Of a DNA stretch of 64,000 nucleotides, positions 59,801 to 64,000 are shown in pieces. The stretch covers positions 19,940,501 through 20,004,500 of the forward strand of contig CM072891.1 in the NCBI GenBank assembly GCA_037013685.1. The letters run 5' to 3'. The position numbers and the translations under genes were made by a program. The notes beneath the pieces were generated by a model that saw nothing but the letters and a program-made list of their open reading frames with translations, did no database searches and was not told the origin of the DNA. Numbering within the stretch: position 1 is the stretch's first letter; each line of letters begins with the position of its first letter. The DNA comes from Acridotheres tristis. Its lineage: Eukaryota > Chordata > Aves > Passeriformes > Sturnidae.

Positions 59801-62800
59801 ATTTTATACACTTCTAGTTCAAGCTATTGAGCCATTTGGACCTTGATCTTTCCTCCTAACAACCTTGGAAACCTTTCTGTGTTCTCTAACGATTTTTTGG
59901 CATCCTTCTCTGGCCTCTGTTCCTATTACCCCTGCTCTGAAATGGGTGAGCGGGCTTCAGCTCATACTCAAAGTGTGAATGTGTCATTGATTTATGTGGT
60001 GGCATTTATAACGTTTTTGGTATTGTTCTTTATCCTATTCAACCTAACATTTTTTGGTTCTTTTTTTCCTGATGGCCTCTGTGCACAGAGCAGATGTTTT
60101 CATTGAGCTGTCCGCAGTGACGCCTAGATCTTTTTCCTGAGTGGTTACAGTTAATTTAAAACCCATCAGCATATTACCTCAGCAATCCCTTGATGTCACT
60201 GGTTAGAAGATCCCAGCTGGCTGCTGCTCTTAATTCTATTGCCTGTCTGTTTCCTATTATTTTTTTATTATGCTTACGTTTACTTGCATGCTGCGCCAGC
60301 TTTTCAAGCGAGGTGGGCACACTCATTTACAAGTGGCTAACACAGGCTCTCAAATTCTTCTGTTAGTGTACATAAAAGTAATGTTCGTGCTTAGGTGTTT
60401 TCACTACCGAGTAATGCCAGTACAAGAAAACAAACGTGGCATATATTTGCACATGTCCATTTTTGAGAGCTGCCCTCACTGCCTGTATGAAAGAGCAGAT
60501 TGTCTGCTGTGCCTATCTGGATCGTGCCAATGAGTAACCCGTGCTGGGCAGCCCTGAATATTTGGCACCAAGCTCTTTCATGTAAAGTTGTGTGGCTTCA
60601 ATGAACTAACAGGGAAGAGGAGGAATTCTGGACGCATGGCAGGTTGAAAGCTGTCAGCACAGGCTTAGGCAATATAACGGTGCCCTTTGAGGTCTCTGTG
60701 TATGTGTGGTTTCGTTGTTGATCTGTTGGACAGTTTTGAAGACCTGTAAAATACCGTGTGATACTTTCCAGCATGTAAGATAACCTAAATAATACAAGGA
60801 GTCCTATGGTGCTGAAAGTAGCACACCGAGGGGGTGCTGTGGCTCTGGTGAAGTCATGCAGCCTGGAATAGGGCATGCAGGGACATTGCACCAGGTTTGC
60901 ATTAGAAAGCTCCATCCTGGAAGCCAGAGAAATTTCACTTGGCTCCCAGAGGAGCAGTAGTAAACCGGTGTTAATGAGAGATACTGGGAGAAATGCAGGA
61001 AGGAGCCAAGTGCTATAACTCTGCTTACTGATTGGAAACATTGTGAAGTCCCCTCTCGCTTTGAATGGTTTTGCAAATGATCTTTGGCAACTGCCATCTC
61101 CTGTTTCAGAAGTCATGCAGCTCCTCTGCCTCTGAGGACAGAGTCTTAGGAAGATGGGATGGTTTAAAAAGGAAAACAGAGACAGCTGCAGGATGACCAG
61201 TTTCCTACTGTGAGGAAGCTGAAACCAGTCTAATTTTGCTGAACTGTGACTCGGTTCAGTCCAAGGATTCCAATACCATGCAGTAAATGTTACAAGCTCC
61301 TTTGAGGAAGGGGAAAAAAACCCTCTGATTCAAAGGCAAGGGGAGGAAGTGCCCAGCAAGGGACAGAGATGAAATTGCCAGTAATGATGGATGGGGAAGC
61401 CCAGTAGGGTATTACTGAGCAGCACCTGAGAGCAAAAGAGATGAATGGCCCTCAGTGACCAGGCTCTACTAAAGTCTGTGTGTGGATAAGAACAAAAACC
61501 AGCCACACTTGTCTCCTTTCTGTGGGGAGGGATAGTGATGCACTGTTGCTGCACTCCACAGAGCTCCTAAAGGGGTGATAGACAATGTTCTTGAAGGATG
61601 AAGCTGCAGTAGATTTTTTCAGCTCCTGAGACCAAAACTCAGCTGGTCCCTCCTGCAGAGGGCAGCTGGCATGTCTGGCTGCATTGGTGAAGCTCGTGCC
61701 AAAAGTGATTGTGAGCAGTGTGCTGTGCCCATTCACCTCGGTGGAGAATCGCTCCTCTTGTTATTAATGTAGAGGAAGGGCAACATGTCTGTTAGGCCAG
61801 AGGTGAGCTGAATGAGAGCACATGCATAATCCTAATGAAATGCCACATTGGAGATGTGAGTTCCAGCAAAATTTCGCAATGTGGTGGGGCTAAGCACCCT
61901 AAGTTTCTAAGAGAAACAGATGCAAAAGCTTTCTGCAAGCACTTCAGTCCTTGATGTGCCCCAGCACATAAATGGTGATCATGGCAAGTGTGGCTGGCTC
62001 GTACTAGCAACCCAGCAGGGTGGAATATCCCTTCCCAATGCATTTATTTCCAGTAAACTTGACAAGTGGGTCAATGGTGAATGCAATGAAGACATACAGA
62101 AGCTTATTGTCTATGCCAGACCTTAGATGGCAAAAAGCTGGAAATGGGAGCAAGGGAATACCTCCTGCTACAAAGAGTATAGGATTACAAGGAGCAGGTA
62201 AAAAAACTCATGCAATTCTGAAGTGCTACTGATGTGGTGAGGATGTCACTGAAAAGCTATGTGCTAGGGAATTGAAGTACCCTGGTCTTCTGCAAGCAAG
62301 GAACAAGAATGGCTGTGCCTAGCAGGTAAATGAGGAAGGAAAGCAGACTCTGGCAGCAAACAGGTGGGCCAAAGAGCACAGAAATGATCATCAGAAATCC
62401 TCTTACTCTACTTTACAACCACATTTCCCACTCTTTCACAGCCTGAAGAAAACTAGGCTGAAGCTGTAGTGGCCTGAGCCAACCAGGCTGTCCATCAGTG
62501 GGGACAGGGGAAAAAAACATAGGCAGTAAGGCCAAATGTGTATGGGAAGATAAAAGGTAGTGCAGAAACTTGGAGGCAGTGCTGTCTTGTAACTGCACTG
62601 GAGGGAATAAATTGGCTTCCTTGCTGACAAAAGGCATCCAGCAGACCAAGCAGACCTATGCAAGGGATATCAGAGCAGCTCTGGCAATCATGAGGCTGGG
62701 CTATGTGGACACAAAAAGCAGCTGAAACTCTCATGCAGGCCTAGACTGTGCAGTGGGAAGCACTCTGCTCACTTCTAGTCAGAAACTGGAATAAATCAAT

Positions 62801-64000
62801 GGTCCTTTATCAGCTTCCTTTTCCCATAGATATAACTGATTTTGCTGTGGCAGTTGTTTTGCAGATATCACTGTACCACAGCACACTTTCCAGTTCCTTG
62901 TATTAGAACATGGGCTCATTTCTCTGTGAATCAGCTCTTTGCTAACTGCTTTGTAAACTGCAGCAGAGCAGACTATGCCTAGCACGGAGCCAGACTCCTC
63001 AAGCAGTTTTCTGGTTGATGACCAAATTCAGAGGCTATTCCTTTCTGCAGCCACTGATCTCTGTGACACCACAGTATTTACTGTCGTTTTCTTGCTGGGG
63101 AACTTCTCACCAGTCCATTCTGGGATGGCAGCAGCCATTTTCAGCCTGCATTGGAAAGGTAGTGTAAAAAAGGTCTTGCTCTGCTGTTCATGGAAGCAAT
63201 TTGTCGTTTTAGGATTTCTTTATGGGCCCAAATCCACAGGAACCTCTTTTCCTTCCACACCTTTGTCTTCCTACTTGATAGGAGCCCTCAACCCCCAAAC
63301 TGTGTGTGTGCTTAGCAAATGAGGGCTTAGAGATGCAATACCACTGGGAACAATGTGAACCAGGAATGTGCTAAAGCCAGAGGCATTGTAACCTAGAGCT
63401 GCACTGAACAATGTGGAAGAAATGCTGTCAAATCTGTGTCTGTGTGAGCTATTATATCCCCAGCTAGCCCCCCTCCAAAAGTTTGCTCAGCATGCTGACT
63501 TTCCAGGAGCTTTCTCAGTGCTTGGAACAAGTTAGCTATCTCCTGCCAGAACTGAGAGAGGAACACGACTGGCTGACGAATACCATATGTTCCAGGCTGG
63601 CCAAAGGAAACCTAATTGTGTTTTGTTTAGCTTGTGTACTTAACTGGGTTTCTGTAACAGGGCTGAGATAGTTGGGTTTGGCAATTTTTTTTTCTTTCTT
63701 TCCAGATAAATGGGGCTGATCCCTTCTACACTGCCCTGTGACAGCTCTGTGTTTTTTCCCTAGAAATGCAGGGCACAGCCTTCTGCCACTTCCCTAATGG
63801 AAGGGATTGGGGAGAACTGAGCAAAGGGAAAGGCAGTTGCCAGCAGGAGTGATCAGAAACTGCAGGACTGAAATCTCATTCTAGGCAAGAAGCATCCAAT
63901 CCTGAGGAGGAATCAAAAATGCTTAGGCTCACCAGAAGGTTCCCCATCCCTTTTTTACTGGTTGTTTAGGCCATCAGAATGGGCAAAGGGTGTTTGTGAC
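53826..64000. other. Gene-free stretch to window end
   Basis: No gene, CR1 or RNA gene recognised. T-runs occur at 55581-55596 and near 59490-59507. A perfect AT palindrome is at 57135-57150 and an E-box/forkhead cluster at 59211-59240. IGF2, the next gene expected from mammalian order, is not reached. Confidence 0.55.
59211..59240 (+). promoter_or_regulatory. E-box / forkhead cluster, candidate muscle enhancer
   Basis: CAGCTG at 59211 and 59221 (10 bp apart, one helical turn), TGTAAACA forkhead motif at 59225-59232, and CACCTG at 59235. CAGCTG is the form preferred by MyoD-family factors. Use in vivo is inferred. Confidence 0.4.

Noticed and set aside
60598..61116. 172-residue minus-strand open frame
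   Set aside because: No similarity to any family I know; lies in gene-free sequence with no supporting signals.
26341..64000. H19-like RNA or IGF2 exons
   Set aside because: No insulin-family coding segment and no H19-like repeat or microRNA was seen; H19 is not known in birds.

Overview
This window is vertebrate nuclear DNA, almost certainly from a bird. It holds two plus-strand, intron-rich genes followed by a long stretch with no protein-coding gene that I can recognise. The avian call rests on two things: several CR1 LINE copies with the usual avian 3'-end sequence, and a fast skeletal troponin T whose spliced product looks very close to the chicken protein as I remember it. The species cannot be fixed by reading.

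Positions 1-13443 hold the 3' two thirds of TNNT3 (fast skeletal muscle troponin T). The window opens inside an upstream intron, so the start codon and most of the acidic N-terminal exons lie to the left. All constitutive exons from mammalian-numbered exon 9 to exon 18 are present with GT-AG borders and matching phases. So are both 41-nt mutually exclusive exons: 16 at 8443-8483 and 17 at 10561-10601. The stop codon ends at 13109 and the poly(A) signal is at 13421-13426. A 27-nt acidic open segment at 222-248 may be a perinatal/fetal cassette exon.

Positions 13444-15120 are a short intergenic spacer, mostly two back-to-back CR1 copies. A CpG island with CTCF, ETS and YY1 motifs then begins MRPL23 (mitochondrial ribosomal protein uL23m). 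Its five exons between 15243 and 26151 encode 156 residues, and intron 4 is 7.8 kb long.

Positions 26341-64000 contain no gene I can support. In mammals the order is TNNT3 - MRPL23 - H19 - IGF2, so this stretch corresponds to the interval that in mammals carries shared enhancers of the H19/IGF2 domain. No H19-like or IGF2 sequence is seen here. What can be seen is three CR1 fossils, one well-preserved MIR/CORE-SINE at 52.7 kb, simple repeats, and several candidate regulatory modules. The strongest are a CpG-rich block at 52.9-53.8 kb with two perfect AP-1 sites 22 bp apart, and an E-box/forkhead cluster at 59.2 kb.

The two genes are neighbours by conserved synteny, not by shared function. 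I found no evidence for a wholly new biological system. The observations most worth checking are the frame logic of the TNNT3 exon 16/17 choice, the CTCF motif in the MRPL23 promoter, and the candidate enhancers in the gene-free interval.
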